Assembly: GCA_013298955.1 (NCBI GenBank)
Contig: JAAFJT010000031.1
Location: 1 to 44,168 of the forward strand
Length of the DNA stretch: 44,168 nucleotides
From: Chitinophagales bacterium
Lineage (GTDB): Bacteria > Bacteroidota > Bacteroidia > Chitinophagales > Saprospiraceae
Direction of reading: 5' to 3'
Shown: positions 16,231 through 25,068 of the stretch, piece after piece
Numbering within the stretch: position 1 is the stretch's first letter
How the letters are laid out: each line of letters opens with the position of its first letter
The notes under the pieces: model-generated
Database searches by the model: none
What the model was told of the DNA's origin: nothing
Seen by the model: only the letters and a program-made list of their open reading frames with translations
Program-made: the position numbers and the translations under genes

Positions 16231-18354
16231 TTAATAGTGCAAATCTACGATAATATTTCCAAATGAATCCAAATGAATCGTTGCATTTTCGCCCACAACC
16301 ACTGTCGTTTCCGCTTCCTCAATCAGCGCAGGGCTCGAAAACGGCTCGCCCACCCGCAATGCAGCCCTATCATAAACAGGACATTCGATAAAATGCGTCC
16401 CCAAATACACGGGACGATGCCCTTTTAATGCTCTATTTTCCGTCAAATGGCGCGTTTGCGCAGGATGAACAACCTGTTTTAGTGGCAAAATGGGGGTTGA
16501 CGTATTCACAACGACCCGCCAAGTGACGATTTCGCGCTCTATTTCGGGCATTAAAGTACCATATTGCGCTTTGTATTCAGTATCAAAATGGCGTTCTATA
16601 CTGGTAATCAAAGTAGGAATTAAATTAATATCATTCGGCAAAAGTACCGTAATTTCAAGTTCCTGACCCGCATAACGCATGGTTACAAATCGTTGTAGGA
16701 TGGCTTGCGTTGCCGAAACGCCTGCTTTTTTTAAAAAATCATAGCCTTTTTGAGTTGCTTGACGCAAAAATAGGGTCACTTTTGCCCAATCTACCGTTGA
16801 AATGCGCCGCACATCTGTCCAAATCGACTCCAAACCCATTGGCGCAACCAAAAAACCAAGCGCGGAAGCAACACCCGCACCTACTGGAATCACCAATTGC
16901 GGGGTGCGCAACAAACGCGCTAACGCAAACGCCTGTACTGCACCCGCCCCACCAAGCGCAATCACCGAAAAAGAAGGCGATTCTAAATGGCGTTCTATCA
17001 AATCCATTTGGATTGCATTTGCCCTATTTTGAGCTGCCATTTGATGTATTTCCCAAGCCGCTTCTGCAACAGAAATACCTAATGGTTGCGCTATTTTTTC
17101 ATCTAAAACCTTGATTGACAAATTTTTATGTAGCAATAAAAAGTGGTTTTCATTTAAAAAACCAAGCACTAAATCAGCATCGGTTACAGTCGGTTCCGTA
17201 CCGCCGCGCCCATAACATGCCGCCCCAATAGAGGCATCCGCCGTTTCGAGACCCACCACTAACAAGCCATCCGCGCCTACCTGCGCTATCGCATGACCGC
17301 CCGAGCCCATGACAATCCTATCAATTACGGGCATCCGAACTGGCAAATGAGTTTCTTTTTTTTCAAAACCATTCGTCCATACAGGTGCATTTTTGCGAAT
17401 CAAGGCAGCTTCAGCCGTCGTTCCACCCATATCAAGGGTTAACGCATTCGATATTTTTAATATTTTGCAAACCGATACCCCCATCATCGCACTGCCTGCA
17501 AAACCAGATGCTAAGGATTGAATAGGCATTTTACGCGCATTTTCCAACATCGTTAATCTGCCTGCTGCATTGATGGTATGTATAATGCCTTTAAAACCAA
17601 TACTTTCTAATTTTTTTTCTAATTCATTCCAATAATGATGGGCAATCGGTTGAAGATAGGCATTCATAACTGTTGCCGCAGCGCGTTCATCTATTGAAAT
17701 ATCAGGCGTAATTTCGGACGATAAACTGACGTAAATATCTGGAAATCGGCGTTTCAAAAAGTCTGCAATTTTTTGTTCAAGCGCGTTTGGTAGGCAAACA
17801 CCTATTGAAATCCCATTTTGCACACTGAAATCTTGTATCATAGATGCTAACTCATTGATATTCAAGGGTTCTGAAATGCCAAAACATAAATCTATTGGGA
17901 CAAATGATTTGGTAATGATATTAGAAATAGCCTCCAAATCGCGCCCTATTTCCAATCTATTTTTAAAATCTTGGGTCGTAATCAATCCTGTTTTTGCCCC
18001 ATTTTGTTCCAAAAGAGCCTTGTTGATAGCGGTCGTCCCATGTATAATCGTACGAATATGACTTGGCAAAACCTTATGTCTTTCCAATAAAACGCGCATG
18101 CCTTCCAACAGCCCTTCGATAGGGTCAGGATAGGTAGTCAAGATTTTGTCAAAATATAAATTGCCATTTGCAGTGTTTAACAAAACAAAATCGGTAAAAG
18201 TATTTCCAATAGCCATCCCTAATTTGTAAATCGGGGTTGGCGGTACGACTGCTTTTTGTTGCACAGCGACTTTGGGCAAGGTGTTTACACGGTTTGTTTT
18301 TTTATTTGCCACCGCGCCCGAAGCGGCACTTCCTCCGTTTTCAATCATCATCAA
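16231..18354 (-). CDS. Hydantoinase A / 5-oxoprolinase-family protein
   Basis: This 707-aa protein belongs to the ATP-dependent HyuA family (N-methylhydantoinase A, 5-oxoprolinase, acetone carboxylase beta). After about 40 residues of low-complexity N-terminal extension comes the actin-like ATPase start (YKLGMAIGNTFTDFVLLN), then IHGTTAINKALLEQ, the central LTLDMGGTTAEAALI and the glycine-rich ALGGAGAVQAFALARLL. The C-terminal beta domain ends ATIHLDSFGNIIVDLHY. Such enzymes normally work with a HyuB partner, which is absent from the window. A YtcJ-like amidohydrolase lies 64 bp upstream on the same strand. The substrate is unknown; cyclic amides are inference. Confidence 0.85.
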   Translation of the reverse strand: MMMIENGGSAASGAVANKKTNRVNTLPKVAVQQKAVVPPTPIYKLGMAIGNTFTDFVLLNTANGNLYFDKILTTYPDPIEGLLEGMRVLLERHKVLPSHIRTIIHGTTAINKALLEQNGAKTGLITTQDFKNRLEIGRDLEAISNIITKSFVPIDLCFGISEPLNINELASMIQDFSVQNGISIGVCLPNALEQKIADFLKRRFPDIYVSLSSEITPDISIDERAAATVMNAYLQPIAHHYWNELEKKLESIGFKGIIHTINAAGRLTMLENARKMPIQSLASGFAGSAMMGVSVCKILKISNALTLDMGGTTAEAALIRKNAPVWTNGFEKKETHLPVRMPVIDRIVMGSGGHAIAQVGADGLLVVGLETADASIGAACYGRGGTEPTVTDADLVLGFLNENHFLLLHKNLSIKVLDEKIAQPLGISVAEAAWEIHQMAAQNRANAIQMDLIERHLESPSFSVIALGGAGAVQAFALARLLRTPQLVIPVGAGVASALGFLVAPMGLESIWTDVRRISTVDWAKVTLFLRQATQKGYDFLKKAGVSATQAILQRFVTMRYAGQELEITVLLPNDINLIPTLITSIERHFDTEYKAQYGTLMPEIEREIVTWRVVVNTSTPILPLKQVVHPAQTRHLTENRALKGHRPVYLGTHFIECPVYDRAALRVGEPFSSPALIEEAETTVVVGENATIHLDSFGNIIVDLHY

Positions 18355-18418
18355 TCTGCATTTTTAAGGATGTGATGCGTCCTTTTCGGATGCTTAGGTG
18401 ATTTTTTGAATTACTAAC

Positions 18419-19822
18419 TCAAACAAAATTACCTTTAAACTGTTGTTTCCCAGCGACCCAAGTTTCTAAAATTTTTATTTTTCCAATATCATGAATTGCA
18501 ATATCCATTGGATTGTGGTTTAAAACAACATAATCCGTTTTAATATTTATCGGTTGTTGACTCGCCAAAGCTGCCCCTTGCGTATAGGCATGAATGGCTT
18601 CTACAACTGTAATTCGTTGATGTTTTCCAATTGTAAATCCTTGATTATCAATTCGTTCCACCGCATTTTGAATCCCAACCAATGGATTAAATTCGCGCAC
18701 CACAGGCGCGTCCGATGAGAATGCTAAATTAACGCCCGCATCCAAAACACTCCGATACGGAAAAACATTTTCCAAATAAAAATCAGGCAAATAACGCCGA
18801 TAATTGGAACCCAATTCGTATAAAAACACGGGTTGCGAAACGCAATGAACGCCCATCTCTCGCATCCGAATCAAATGCGACAATTCGGGTAAACCCAAAT
18901 GTTCAATCCGATGTTGAATCCCTGTTTTGTTATATTTGTGAATGGATTCATACGTATTTAAAACCATTTCAATCGTCATATCCCCAATCGCGTGTGTTGC
19001 CAATTGGAATCCTGCGGCTTGCGCATTTAAAGCAATTTGTTTGAAAAAATCGCCTTCTAAACGCATTACGCCTTTTTCACTTGTATTTTTATAACCATGT
19101 CTAACAGCTGCCGTTTTCCCACTTAGACCGCCATCTGCAAAGAATTTGACCGCATTGACATTCAAAAAGGTCGATTCATGGCGTTTTGGCAAAGGCAAAG
19201 CCGCAGTTGCCCCATCAGGAACCATAATCGGAATGGCATTGATGCGGATTTTCAACTCGCCAGCCGCCGCCATTTGATGATACACTTCCAACAATTCGGG
19301 ATGCACCGCAGGGTCTGTCGCCGCCCCAATCCCGACTTTTAAAAACGCCTCTTGCGCCGCTAAAACCATTTGCCGATACGCAGCAGGAGACGGCGGCGGT
19401 ATTTTGGCTTTCGCCAAACCCAAAGCCGTTTCCGTCAAGATGCCATTTGGATACCCATGCACATCTTTTTTAATTTCACCACCTGCGGGAACAGGCGTAT
19501 CTCGTTGAATACCAATGCGTTGCATCGCCAACGTATTTAAAACTACCACATGTGCGCACGTCCGAATGATGTGAACAGGGCGGTCAACGATAACTTTATC
19601 AATATCGTGTCGGTCGGGCATCCTACCATCTGTGAACAAGGCTTCATTGAAACCGCGTGCCAAAATCCACTCATTTTTTGGATTTTTTTGAGCAAAATCA
19701 ACTATTTTTGCTTGCATTTCGGCAATGGAAGTCACACCGCGCAAATCAAGCATATACGTCAAGAGGTCGCCCACTTTCCAAATATGAATGTGTGCATCAT
19801 TGAAAATAGGCAATTTATACAT
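18419..19822 (-). CDS. Amidohydrolase (YtcJ-like, amidohydrolase_3)
   Basis: This 467-aa metal-dependent hydrolase has the metal-binding HxH in FNDAHIHIW, then FADGGLSGKTAA, ATHAIGDMTIEM, HRIEHLGLPE and the late FSSDAPVVREFNPL Asp site. YtcJ-type enzymes usually begin with a beta-sandwich strand region before the HxH. Here the HxH is at residue 10-12, so that N-terminal part is missing or reduced, although the C-terminal strands (TDYVVLNHNPMDI...KILETWVAGK) are kept. The start is supported by the lack of usable upstream frame. It is encoded just upstream of the HyuA-like gene, suggesting a shared amide or cyclic-amide catabolic role (inference). Confidence 0.85.
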   Translation of the reverse strand: MYKLPIFNDAHIHIWKVGDLLTYMLDLRGVTSIAEMQAKIVDFAQKNPKNEWILARGFNEALFTDGRMPDRHDIDKVIVDRPVHIIRTCAHVVVLNTLAMQRIGIQRDTPVPAGGEIKKDVHGYPNGILTETALGLAKAKIPPPSPAAYRQMVLAAQEAFLKVGIGAATDPAVHPELLEVYHQMAAAGELKIRINAIPIMVPDGATAALPLPKRHESTFLNVNAVKFFADGGLSGKTAAVRHGYKNTSEKGVMRLEGDFFKQIALNAQAAGFQLATHAIGDMTIEMVLNTYESIHKYNKTGIQHRIEHLGLPELSHLIRMREMGVHCVSQPVFLYELGSNYRRYLPDFYLENVFPYRSVLDAGVNLAFSSDAPVVREFNPLVGIQNAVERIDNQGFTIGKHQRITVVEAIHAYTQGAALASQQPINIKTDYVVLNHNPMDIAIHDIGKIKILETWVAGKQQFKGNFV

Positions 19823-19856
19823 GAAATATTTTGATATTCAATTAAACTATTTTAAA

Positions 19857-20051
19857 ACACATAGCATACATAAGGGGACAAAGGACACATAGGGGCATTT
19901 TTATATTTGCATTTTAAGTTTCACTGCTTGCTTACTTATCAATGACCCTTAAAATCCTAAACGAATCCGTAAAGATTGCCCTATGTATCCTATGTATCCT
20001 ATTTTCCCCTATGTGTCCTATCTCCCCTATGTGTTCTATGTGTTCTATGTG
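19857..20051. repeat. R3 hairpin (CACATAG words), copy 2
   Basis: Left words 19857-19897 (acacatag, gacacataggggca) pair with right words in 19978-20051 (tgccctatg, cccctatgtgtcc, ctatgtgtt). The aminotransferase TAA stop (20052-20054) is immediately followed, in its own direction, by CACATAGAACACATAG. The right arm has extra copies of ctatgtgtt, so the arms are unequal. Confidence 0.8.
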
Positions 20052-21428
20052 TTACAAATTTCTTTTTTGATGCGCTTTGGCAATAGCCGCTTCTAACACC
20101 GCCATCCCTTCTTCCAATTGCGCATCCGTAATCACCAACGGCGGCAATAATCGGATACAATTGGAAAATAAGCCCGCCCGAATCAACATGACTCCATTGG
20201 CAACCGCCTCTTTAATCACCTCAATCGTGAAATCGGCATCAGGCGTTTTTGATTTTTTATCTTTGACAAATTCAATCAAATTCATCGCGCCTAATCCGCG
20301 TACATCGCCCACACAAGCATATTTTTTCTGCCAAGCGGTCATGATTTTAACAATTTTTGCGCCCACTTGATTGGTTTTTTCTAAAAATGCAGGACTTGAA
20401 AGGGTTTTCAATGCCTCAATCGCCGCCACACATGCCACCGGATTGCCGCCATAAGTGCCGCCGACACCGCCCAAATGCGGTGCATCCATGATTTCAGCAC
20501 GCCCCGTGACCGCCGAAATCGGGAAACCCGCGCCCAAAGATTTTGCCGTCGTAATCATATCGGGAATCACGCCCGTATGTTCGCAAGCAAACAATTTGCC
20601 TGTGCGCCCCATGCCACATTGTATTTCATCAAAAATTAATACGATACCATGCCTATCCGCAATTTCGCGTAATTTTTGCAAAAATGCTTTCGGCATCGGT
20701 ACAAAACCCGCTTCGCCTTGTACGGGTTCAATCAAAATTGCCGCCACCGCAGATGGATCGACTTGTGCCGTCAACGCATGTTCGAGATTGGAAATCAAAT
20801 AGTTAAGATATTGCTCCGCCGTGAAACCTTCTGGAATCCGATACATATTCGGTGCGGGCAAGCGATAAATGTCCGAAACCATCGAACCATACCCTTTTTT
20901 AAACAAATTGTATTTACTCGTCAAACTCATCGTCAAATGCGTCCGACCGTGATACGCGCCCTCAAACACGATAACCGCAGGGCGTTGTGTGTAATATTTG
21001 GCAATATTGACCGCATTTTCCACTGCTTCCGCCCCAGAATTGCCCAAAAGCGTCTTTTTCGGGAACGTACCGGGCGTTAATCGATGTAACATTTCGGTTA
21101 ATTCGACGGCAGGTTCATTGGTCGAAACGATGAGACACGAGTGGATGAACTGATCCAACTGTTTTTTAGCCGCTTTGACCACATTTTCAGGGGAACTGCC
21201 GACATTCAACATGCCGATACCGCCTGCAAAATCTAAAAAAGTATTGCCATCAACGTCCGTCACCACCGCGCCGCGTGCCGAAGCGACGACTACATCGGTC
21301 GCTCGCGCCGCGCCTGCGGGCATATTGGCGATACGGCGTTCCAAAATCGCTTTGGATTTCGGACCAGGAAAAGGCGTTTTAAATGAAATGGTTTTTGCTG
21401 CGGATGCAGTCATGGTATTGTTTTCCAT
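20052..21428 (-). CDS. Class III aminotransferase (4-aminobutyrate aminotransferase-like)
   Basis: This 458-aa PLP enzyme shows the class III signatures GNSGAEAVENAVNIAKYYT, FEGAYHGRTHLTMSLT, ILIEPVQGEAGFVP, FDEIQCGMGRTGK and the Schiff-base Lys in TTAKSLGAGFPISAV, then GGTYGGNPVACVA. It transfers an omega-amino group to a keto acid; resemblance to GabT-type enzymes is good, but ornithine or other omega-amino donors are possible. It lies upstream of the amidohydrolase and HyuA-like genes on the same strand, separated from them by the R3 hairpin, so co-transcription is uncertain. The frame begins with two candidate ATGs (residues 1 and 6). Confidence 0.88.
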   Translation of the reverse strand: MENNTMTASAAKTISFKTPFPGPKSKAILERRIANMPAGAARATDVVVASARGAVVTDVDGNTFLDFAGGIGMLNVGSSPENVVKAAKKQLDQFIHSCLIVSTNEPAVELTEMLHRLTPGTFPKKTLLGNSGAEAVENAVNIAKYYTQRPAVIVFEGAYHGRTHLTMSLTSKYNLFKKGYGSMVSDIYRLPAPNMYRIPEGFTAEQYLNYLISNLEHALTAQVDPSAVAAILIEPVQGEAGFVPMPKAFLQKLREIADRHGIVLIFDEIQCGMGRTGKLFACEHTGVIPDMITTAKSLGAGFPISAVTGRAEIMDAPHLGGVGGTYGGNPVACVAAIEALKTLSSPAFLEKTNQVGAKIVKIMTAWQKKYACVGDVRGLGAMNLIEFVKDKKSKTPDADFTIEVIKEAVANGVMLIRAGLFSNCIRLLPPLVITDAQLEEGMAVLEAAIAKAHQKRNL

Positions 21429-21650
21429 GAGATAGTATATTTTTAAGGTGATTAATATGGTTTTAATTTGGCTTTACACTGAAAGCGGGCGCAAAGTAAT
21501 AGAATTTCTTAAATTCTACTTTATTTTGCACTTATTTTTTAGGAAGCATCTAATGGATACTATCTTCGTGATACAATTTGAATAGTTCAAAAACCATTAT
21601 CAAATGCTATCAAATGGCAATTTTATAAACAAAGTATTTAAAATTATAAT

Positions 21651-22463
21651 TTAAACTAATAAATGTCGTATCACGGCTTGTAATTTTGGCGCAGTGGCTT
21701 TTGCGAGTGCGATGACAGATTCCAAGGTCGTTTCTTGAATGATGTTGGGCGGAAAACATTGATTGGAAACGATAGACAGAACGACAATTTTCAAATTGGA
21801 ATGTTTCGCAACCAATACTTCGGGTACGGTGGACATGCCTACTAAATCGCCACCGATTCCATTCAGAAAGCGATATTCCGCAGGTGTTTCCAAATTGGGA
21901 CCCGGAAAACCAACATAAACGCCCGTACAAGCTCGAATCTGATTTTTTTGACAAAACGCTAATCCATTCTGAATCAATGTTTTATCATAGGTATGAGCCA
22001 TATCGGGGAAGCGCACCCCCAATCGTGCATCATGCACCCCGCGCAATGGATTATCGGGCATCATATTAATATGGTCTCGCACAAAAACCAAATCACCCGC
22101 TAAAATCGTCGCATTCGTACTGCCCGAAACATTGGTAATCACAATGGTTTCAATCCCCAAGGCTTTCAAAACACGAACAGGAAACGTGACTTGCCGCATC
22201 GAATAACCTTCATACCAATGAAAACGCCCCGACATCACAACAACCGATTTGCCATCCACCTGTCCAAATATCAGTTTACCTTGATGACTTTCAACCGTCG
22301 AAACGGGAAAATGGGGAATGTCGGCATAATTAATTTCAATTTTATGTTGAATAATGTCCGTAAAATCGCCTAAACCAGTGCCGAGAATGATGCCGACAGG
22401 AGGCTGTGCATCCGTGATTTGGCGGATGAATTGGAGGCTTTCTTGGATTTGCTCGTATAACAT
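21651..22463 (-). CDS. punA: Purine nucleoside phosphorylase (trimeric type)
   Basis: This 270-aa enzyme phosphorolyses purine nucleosides to free base and ribose-1-phosphate. The trimeric-type motifs are present: IILGTGLGDF, HQGKLIFGQVDGK, MSGRFHWYEGY, ITNVSGSTNATILAGDLV, DHINMMPDNPLRG, the active-site TGVYVGFPGPNLETPAEYR and DLVGMSTVPE. Length is normal. It follows the TIGR02757 gene with a 15-bp gap on the same strand, so the two probably form an operon. Confidence 0.92.
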   Translation of the reverse strand: MLYEQIQESLQFIRQITDAQPPVGIILGTGLGDFTDIIQHKIEINYADIPHFPVSTVESHQGKLIFGQVDGKSVVVMSGRFHWYEGYSMRQVTFPVRVLKALGIETIVITNVSGSTNATILAGDLVFVRDHINMMPDNPLRGVHDARLGVRFPDMAHTYDKTLIQNGLAFCQKNQIRACTGVYVGFPGPNLETPAEYRFLNGIGGDLVGMSTVPEVLVAKHSNLKIVVLSIVSNQCFPPNIIQETTLESVIALAKATAPKLQAVIRHLLV

Positions 22464-22478
22464 GGTTAAAATTCAATA

Positions 22479-23258
22479 TTAAAAAGTTGGAAATGAATCA
22501 TTTACGCCTAACCCAAATAACGCAAAATCATATTTAACAGGGTCATTCGGGTCGAATTGTCGCAAGTTCGCAGTCAATTCTAAGACGGCTTTAAAATCCG
22601 CTTTGTCGCGGGTCAACAATTGGAATCGCCGCGCCACTCGTTCCACATGCACATCTAACGGCATCAACAATTGCGCAGGCTGAATGTTTTTCCACAACCC
22701 AAAATCAACGCCCTTGTCCGCCGACCGAACCATCCACCGCAAAAACATATTCAACCGTTTACAAGCCGAACCCGTCACAGGCGAACTCACATGTTTCCGA
22801 GTGCGGTCTGGGCAATCCTCCAAAGAAAAAAACAATTTGTTAAAATTCAATAAACTTGCTTCGATAGTTGGGGATGTAGGCAATATTGAAGTAACAAATG
22901 CCGTTTCTAACGAATCATTATTTTGATAATATGTATGAAAAAAACGAACAAAGTAGAGTGCATCTAATGGTTGAAACGTGCGGTGTTTGAAATTTAAAAA
23001 CCGTTTTCTATCTTTTTCTTGGTGGTTTTTTATAAAATCATAAGGCGTATTGTCCATTAAATCAATGAGTTGCATTGATTTTTGGATAATGGTTTTCCGC
23101 TTGCCCCAAGCCAACATGGATACCCAAAAGGCAATTATTTCAATATCTTGTAACCGCGAAAAACGGTGTGGTATGGAAATAGGGTCGTCCTGTATGAAGG
23201 CAGGACGCTCATAATTTTCGACACATTCGTCTAAAAATTGCTTTATATTATGGTGCAT
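22479..23258 (-). CDS. TIGR02757 family protein (DUF2400)
   Basis: This 259-aa protein matches the uncharacterised TIGR02757 family: DDPISIPHRFSRLQDIEIIAF, MLAWGKRKTIIQKSMQLI, MFLRWMVR.ADKGVDFGLW and a final PVKYDFALFGLGVN. These features recall helix-hairpin-helix DNA glycosylases of the OGG1/AlkA type, but that similarity is inference. It is the first gene before the purine nucleoside phosphorylase. Function is not established. Confidence 0.85.
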   Translation of the reverse strand: MHHNIKQFLDECVENYERPAFIQDDPISIPHRFSRLQDIEIIAFWVSMLAWGKRKTIIQKSMQLIDLMDNTPYDFIKNHQEKDRKRFLNFKHRTFQPLDALYFVRFFHTYYQNNDSLETAFVTSILPTSPTIEASLLNFNKLFFSLEDCPDRTRKHVSSPVTGSACKRLNMFLRWMVRSADKGVDFGLWKNIQPAQLLMPLDVHVERVARRFQLLTRDKADFKAVLELTANLRQFDPNDPVKYDFALFGLGVNDSFPTF

Positions 23259-23388
23259 TGAAAAATCTTGTTATTTTTACATCGAGCATTGAAATTTTTT
23301 TATTAACTTTAACATCAACTCTCACTAAGAATGGTTAAGATGAAATTTTTTGTTTTAATTATTTCCTAAAACGACCCTTTCACTAACA

Positions 23389-23487
23389 ATGACAGCAACG
23401 TTAACCTATACCCTGATTTTAGCAGCCATCTTTGTCGCCAAGAAAATGGCTGATTACATGAATCAACACTTCAAAACCTATCCATAA
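23389..23487 (+). CDS. Possible 32-aa single-pass membrane peptide
   Basis: The ATG at 23389 opens a 32-codon frame ending in TAA at 23485-23487. The peptide has one hydrophobic helix (LTYTLILAAIFVAKKMADYM) followed by a hydrophilic tail QHFKTYP, the layout of a small inner membrane protein. It lies alone on the plus strand between two minus-strand genes, in the 23259-23645 gap, and is followed within 15 bp by an R4 hairpin that could terminate it. No clear promoter was found. The length is short enough to arise by chance. Confidence 0.4.
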   Translation: MTATLTYTLILAAIFVAKKMADYMNQHFKTYP

Positions 23488-23496
23488 CTATTAATG

Positions 23497-23658
23497 GTTT
23501 GAATTAGGATTTTTTAGTATTTGAAAATTTTTGAATGATGCTTCGGATAGGAAAAATTATAAGGATATTTGGGGGTGAAAACTCGAATTTTAACTAAAAA
23601 TATCCTTATAATCTTTCCTATCCGAAGCATCCTAATCCAAAAATCCTAATTCAGACCA
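23497..23658. repeat. R4 nested hairpin (AATTAGGATT words)
   Basis: The outer arms ggtttgaattaggattttt (23497-23515) and its near complement (23640-23658) enclose an inner stem. The inner arms are 23537-23570 and 23598-23631 (gatgcttcggatagga...), 34 bp with one or two mismatches. The outer right arm supplies the TAG stop of pssA (GGT CTG AAT TAG). Confidence 0.8.
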
Positions 23659-24377
23659 TTTTTTAAACGCCACAACCATTGACCTATGTTTAATAAAACA
23701 TAAGTGATGATAATGGGTGCAAAGGCAAGTTCTTGTAATATTAACAATAATCCCAATGCAAGTCCGAGAAAAGTCCAACGCATTTCGTTGCCTTGCCACC
23801 CAATGCCTTTTATTTTAAGGCTGAACATGGGTATTTCCGCAATCAACAAATACGAGAGCAAAATGACAAATCCGTATAACGTCCCTGCCTGTAATAAGAA
23901 CGCGCTCCATCCCCAATGATTCGTTTTATCAGAAATGGATAACAGCATTAAGCCCGTACAAAAAATGGTACTACTTGGGGTTGCCATTCCAATAAAGCCT
24001 TCGGTCTGCCGTGTGTCCAAATTAAATTTGGCAAGTCGATAACAAGAAAAACAAGTAACGATGAATGCAGGCATTGCTGCCCCATTCGGCACGCTATCGG
24101 AGGGGAAATGTTGGGCTAATAATTGGTACAAAATCGCTCCCGGCACTACGCCAAACGAAACCATATCTGCTAACGAATCCAATTCTTTGCCCATTTCGGA
24201 AGGCATGCGCAACCATCTTGCTGCCGCACCGTCGAAAAAATCGGCGATATTGCTCCCCAAAATAAACCATGCCGCCGATTGAAATTGCATTTTTAAAATA
24301 CAAACCAACGCGCAACAACCACAAAAGACATTTATCAATGTCAATAAATTTGGGATGTGTCGAACCATAAAAGTCAT
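23646..24377 (-). CDS. pssA: CDP-diacylglycerol-serine O-phosphatidyltransferase
   Basis: This 243-aa membrane enzyme makes phosphatidylserine, the precursor of phosphatidylethanolamine. The CDP-alcohol phosphatidyltransferase motif is visible as DFFDGAAARWLRMPSEMGKELDSLADMVSFG (D-DG-AR-G-D-D pattern, about residues 45-75). Six to eight hydrophobic helices follow. The N-terminus (RHIPNLLTLINVFCGCCAL) is typical of PssA. The start could be M1 or M4. A minus-strand TACTTTTG box at 24398-24405 would place transcription initiation within about 15 nt of the start codon. The last codons and stop lie inside an R4 repeat. Confidence 0.9.
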   Translation of the reverse strand: MTFMVRHIPNLLTLINVFCGCCALVCILKMQFQSAAWFILGSNIADFFDGAAARWLRMPSEMGKELDSLADMVSFGVVPGAILYQLLAQHFPSDSVPNGAAMPAFIVTCFSCYRLAKFNLDTRQTEGFIGMATPSSTIFCTGLMLLSISDKTNHWGWSAFLLQAGTLYGFVILLSYLLIAEIPMFSLKIKGIGWQGNEMRWTFLGLALGLLLILQELAFAPIIITYVLLNIGQWLWRLKNGLN

Positions 24378-24397
24378 TTTAAATTTTTTAATTGGAA

Positions 24398-24405
24398 CAA
24401 AAGTA
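24398..24405 (-). promoter_or_regulatory. -7 box upstream of pssA
   Basis: TACTTTTG on the minus strand fits TAnnTTTG, about 21 bp before the ATG. No good -33 element was found at 19 bp. Confidence 0.35.
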
Positions 24406-24432
24406 TTCTTTTCGATGGAATATCGCTGTAAC

Positions 24433-24464
24433 CGGGAAATAAATTTTCCGACTCCTACGCATTT
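24433..24464. repeat. R1 repeat at the 3' end of the GNAT gene
   Basis: A 32-bp segment (cgggaaataaattttccgac...gcattt) aligns without gaps and with few mismatches to 930-961. The GNAT stop codon and its last codons fall inside it. Confidence 0.7.
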
Positions 24465-24973
24465 GGCTCGTTCCTAAGCAGGCTTTGAAACATCACATAG
24501 GCATCCACTCGCCCTAAACTCGGATGCCGAAACACTTTCGGCAGCGTCCCAACAATGCTAAAACCCAATCGTTGCCACAAACGCACTGCATTTTCATTGG
24601 TTTTCACGACCATATTATACTGCATGCCTTCAAAACCCAATCGCCGCGCTTCCGCCAACGAAAACAAACCCATTTGATACCCAATCCCTTGCCCGCGCCA
24701 ATCGGGATGCGTCATATAACCTGCATTCGCAATATGATTTCCCAAATCAGGCTGATTTGCTTTGATGAAAAAGATGCCAACGATTTGATTTTGAACCAGA
24801 TACACATAAGTCCATTTATCGGCGGCAAGCCAATAAGCTAAAATGTTGCTGCGGTCTTCCGCCGTTTGGGGCGGGGCGAAAACCCAAGTATCGCCTTTCG
24901 ATAAAATGGGTTCGATGATAGTCCATAGCGCAGATGCGTCTGCATCAGTGGCACGTCGAAAAAAAGGATTCAT
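24455..24973 (-). CDS. GNAT-family N-acetyltransferase
   Basis: This 172-aa protein has the acetyl-CoA binding motif A as MTHPDWRGQGIGYQMGLFSLAEA and motif B as VKTNENAVRLWQRLGFSIVGTLP. Both are typical of single-domain GNATs that acetylate small molecules or protein N-termini. Substrate is unknown. The gene is isolated: its 3' end lies within one R1 repeat and another R1 hairpin sits about 20 bp before its start, the same bracketing as the toxin-antitoxin pair at the left end. This suggests a cassette-like accessory gene (inference). Confidence 0.85.
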   Translation of the reverse strand: MNPFFRRATDADASALWTIIEPILSKGDTWVFAPPQTAEDRSNILAYWLAADKWTYVYLVQNQIVGIFFIKANQPDLGNHIANAGYMTHPDWRGQGIGYQMGLFSLAEARRLGFEGMQYNMVVKTNENAVRLWQRLGFSIVGTLPKVFRHPSLGRVDAYVMFQSLLRNEPNA

Positions 24974-24993
24974 TTTTTGAAACTTGTACCATC

Positions 24994-25046
24994 GTAGTCG
25001 GGCAATTTATTTCCCCTGAAACGTGGGTAATAGATTTCCCGACTAC
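24994..25046. repeat. R1 hairpin upstream of the GNAT gene
   Basis: The left arm from 24994 (gtagtcgggcaatttattt) pairs with the right arm ending at 25046 (atttcccgactac) with about three mismatches. Confidence 0.75.
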
Positions 25047-25068
25047 AAGGTGATTTGCAAATTTTATT

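Noticed and set aside
24455-24973. GNAT gene as a TacT-like toxin
   Set aside because: There is no adjacent antitoxin gene and the sequence looks like a general single-domain GNAT.
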